From Micromonospora echinofusca (GTDB lineage Bacteria > Actinomycetota > Actinomycetes > Mycobacteriales > Micromonosporaceae), in assembly GCF_900091445.1 (NCBI RefSeq), contig NZ_LT607733.1, positions 6,103,001-6,167,000 of the forward strand: a stretch of 64,000 nt of DNA. The letters are read 5' to 3'. The translations under genes were made by a program, and so were the position numbers. Positions 62,412 through 64,000 of the stretch are shown here, piece by piece; the first letter of the stretch is position 1, and every line of letters begins with the position of its first letter. The notes under the pieces were generated by a model. That model made no database searches. It worked only from the letters and a program-made list of their open reading frames with translations, and was not told the DNA's origin.

Positions 62412-62552
62412 ATGACCCCAGACGAGGCTGAGCAGCAGGCGAGAATCAGATTCCTCCTCGCCGGGACGGCGTTCTTCCGCGCCGGGCAAGTGGCGGCGTG
62501 GGTCGGGGTGACCTACGCCCTCGTAGCGTTGGTTCAGCGGGTCAGCGGCTGA
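62412..62552 (+). CDS. Very small membrane-like peptide
   Basis: This 46-aa protein starts at ATG 62412 after CCCGGAGGCGTCACC. It has TPDEAEQQARIRFLLAGTAF and then a short hydrophobic helix (VAAWVGVTYALVALVQR). The good ribosome site and the amphipathic-then-hydrophobic pattern support translation, but the gene has no recognisable family. Confidence 0.45.
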   Translation: MTPDEAEQQARIRFLLAGTAFFRAGQVAAWVGVTYALVALVQRVSG

Positions 62553-62605
62553 CAGCCCGGGAACCTCGACGGCGCAGACGACCGTACCGCGCGATGCTTC
62601 CACGA

Positions 62606-62948
62606 TCACGAGCCTTCCGGCCGGGGCAGCGCCGCAGTTCTGGTGAACCTGCGGGCGAGGTGTGCGAAGGCCTCGTTCAGTTCGGCGGGGCCGACGACTT
62701 CGATGTCGGCGTCGTCGGGCGATGGTGGCCGCGAGGCTGGGCCAGGACCAGGAACCGAGGGTGAGGCGGCAGCGGCCGGGGCCGGCCTCTTCGAGGATGC
62801 CTTCGCGGGTGTACTGGGCGACCGTGGTGGCGGGCAGGTCGAGGATCACCGTGCCCTGGCAGGGCCACCCGCCGCCGTCGCCCGCTCCACGGAACGTGTC
62901 GACGAGGTAGGTGGCGACGTCTCCGCCGGGGAGTTCGCGTGGGGTGAA
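62606..62948 (-). pseudogene. Decayed WYL-domain regulator fragment
   Basis: On the minus strand the end of a WYL/PafC-type regulator can be read: RFTPRELPGGDVATYLVDTF and VILDLPATTVAQYTREGILE, ending in frame with LGSWSWPSLAATIAR. The sequence then continues in another frame as DADIEVVGPAELNEAFAHLA until a stop at 62606. Comparison with the family suggests a two-base deletion in the ARFDAD region. The N-terminal helix-turn-helix is missing; at about 62948 the gene breaks against an ABC fragment. Confidence 0.7.
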
Positions 62949-62950
62949 GC

Positions 62951-63391
62951 GTGCTGCGCCACCACGACCCGAGCGCCGGACAGATCACCGTCGGCGGCGT
63001 GGACCTGCGCGACCTCGGCGACGCCGACCTGCGGCGCACGGTCACCGTGGTGCCGCAGGACGTCCACCTGTTTCCCGGCTCGATCGCCGACAACATCCGG
63101 CTGGGCCGCCCGGACGCCACCGACACGGAGGTTCGTGCCGCAGCCGGCGCCGCCCAGCTCACACCGTTCCTCGACGCGCTACCGGCCGGTCCGGACACGC
63201 CGGCCGGTGAGCGGGGGGCGGCACTGTCCGGCGGTCAACGGGCCCGGGTCGCCGTCGCCCGGGCCCTGATCACCGGCGCACGGGTGCTCGTCCTCGACGG
63301 CGGGCGGATCGTCGCCGACGACGCCCCTGAGCAGCTTCGCAGCCGGGGAGCACTCGCCGCTGCGGTCCGGGGCGGGGAGGCTGATCCGTAG
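62951..63391 (+). pseudogene. Decayed ABC exporter ATPase fragment
   Basis: This 146-aa frame begins VLRHHDPSAGQITVGGVDLR, in the middle of an ABC ATPase, so Walker A and the membrane domain are missing. The Q-loop VPQDVHLFPGS and the signature ALSGGQRARVAVARAL are present. It then jumps from RVLVLD directly to GGRIVADDAPEQL, so the rest of Walker B, the D-loop and the H-loop are deleted. The repeated VLD-like words at the two ends of the gap could have promoted the deletion. It cannot work as an ATPase. Confidence 0.8.
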
Positions 63392-63406
63392 CTCCGACGG
63401 GGCCAG

Positions 63407-63778
63407 TCAGCGGGTCTTCTTCGTCGCCCGCTTGCGGGGTGGCGTCAGCAGGTCCGCGATCGCGGCGATCGCGGACGGCACCAGGCGGTAGTACGCCCAG
63501 ACGCCACGCTTCTCACGCTCGAGCAGACCGGCCTCGGTGAGGATCCGAAGGTGGTGACTCACGGTGGGCTGGGAGAGACCGAGCGGCGCGGTGAGGTCGG
63601 TCACGGATGCTTCGCCCTCCGGCGACGACTGGATCAGGCTGAGCAGTCGCAGCCGGGCCGGGTCGGCGAACGCCTTCAGCACTCCCGCGAGCCGCTCGGC
63701 ATCGGCACGATTGATCGGCTCGCCGGCAAGGGGCGACATGGCAGGCGTCGTAGTCTTCGCAGTTCCCACGTCTTGCAT
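63407..63778 (-). CDS. ArsR-family regulator
   Basis: I use ATG 63778; an earlier in-frame start at 63826 is possible. The 123-aa protein has LAGVLKAFADPARLRLLSLI, SVTDLTAPLGLSQPTVSHHL and RILTEAGLLEREKRGVWAYY, a canonical ArsR winged helix. The Arg/Lys-rich end (PPRKRATKKTR) is likely disordered. No metal-binding Cys is seen in the recognition helix, so the effector is uncertain. It reads leftward and lies close to a second ArsR gene cut by the window edge. Confidence 0.85.
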   Translation of the reverse strand: MQDVGTAKTTTPAMSPLAGEPINRADAERLAGVLKAFADPARLRLLSLIQSSPEGEASVTDLTAPLGLSQPTVSHHLRILTEAGLLEREKRGVWAYYRLVPSAIAAIADLLTPPRKRATKKTR

Positions 63779-63921
63779 CGTTGCAGCAACACCACCCGTA
63801 GGCCGGTCAAACGAGGGCTGGATCACGACAAGTTCCGCAGGAGGCGAACAGCGAGGGTCGCGGCGCGGCGGCTCGTCCGGGTGCAGAAGGTACGGCCAGC
63901 CGGGAGCGCTTGACGGTGTCG

Positions 63922-64000
63922 TCAGCAGCAGGTCATCAGGTACGACTGGAGCTCGGCCAGCGCCGCGACTGCGCCGTCGCGGTCGGCCCGGTAGTACACG
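63922..64000 (-). CDS. ArsR-like regulator, C-terminus (partial)
   Basis: The minus strand enters from the window edge and reads VYYRADRDGAVAALAELQSY, then LMTCC and a stop at 63922. The sequence matches the last helix of small metal-sensing ArsR/SmtB regulators, which often end in Cys pairs. Only 25 residues are visible, so the sensor type cannot be settled. Confidence 0.55.
   Translation of the reverse strand, partial: VYYRADRDGAVAALAELQSYLMTCC

Noticed and set aside
62951..63391. A working ABC ATPase
   Set aside because: Walker A and most of the Walker B to H-loop region are missing.

Overview
The window is very GC-rich, with many GTG and TTG starts, dense four-base gene overlaps and actinobacterial families throughout. 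It suggests an actinomycete. Micromonosporaceae is my best guess from gene content and the style of the intergenic inverted repeats, but this is inference. I see no rRNA, CRISPR array, complete transposase or phage module.

Layout. (1) 1-9.8 kb is ordinary chromosome: a GntR/FCD regulator tail, mscL, a BenE-type transporter divergent from its likely XRE-cupin regulator, a LuxR-type ATPase regulator, a PP2C phosphatase, a PadR-ABC operon, an Eis-like acetyltransferase and a sugar epimerase-like gene. (2) 10-29.8 kb is a ribosomal-peptide (RiPP) island. A leftward operon encodes an ABC exporter pair, a P450, an 89-aa precursor with a Cys-Ala-Cys core, a radical SAM/SPASM enzyme, a PqqD-like recognition protein, an FAD enzyme and an S9 peptidase. 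A rightward operon encodes an ATP-grasp protein, a small LuxR protein, a second peptide that resembles the precursor's leader but has no core, a class III nucleotide cyclase fused to an ATPase/TPR regulator, a subtilase and a GAF protein. An XRE/NB-ARC regulator follows, then a second radical SAM enzyme with its own small peptide ending CSEC. (3) 29.8-48.3 kb is a leftward PKS/NRPS-type cluster: two ABC exporters, KS-ACP, acyl ligase-KR-ACP, a PhyH-type dioxygenase, a 1760-aa hybrid (ACP-ACP-aminotransferase-luciferase-like monooxygenase-condensation-PCP), a solo KS and a solo adenylation domain. No acyltransferase or thioesterase is present in the window. (4) 48.5-59.05 kb has two small genes and a leftward sugar/peptide uptake and oxidation operon: ROK regulator, OppA-type lipoprotein, OppB, an OppC-OppD fusion, OppF, a TIM-barrel isomerase and two Gfo/Idh/MocA dehydrogenases. 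(5) 59.5-64 kb has tRNA-Lys, a YefM-YoeB toxin-antitoxin pair, a truncated HPr-kinase-like gene with a HAD hydrolase, small membrane proteins, two decayed gene fragments joined head to head, and two ArsR-type regulators, the second cut by the window edge.

How the genes fit together. In the RiPP island the precursor (16385-16654) would be recognised through the PqqD-like protein, crosslinked by the radical SAM enzyme and oxidised further by the P450 and FAD enzyme. It would then be cut by the S9 or S8 peptidase and exported by the ABC pair. The cyclase, GAF protein, LuxR protein and NB-ARC regulator suggest nucleotide- or ligand-sensing control. In the PKS/NRPS cluster an activated acyl chain would be extended by KS domains, given an amine by the in-line aminotransferase, hydroxylated by the monooxygenase and joined to an amino acid by the condensation domain. 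Both products are inferences from domain order.
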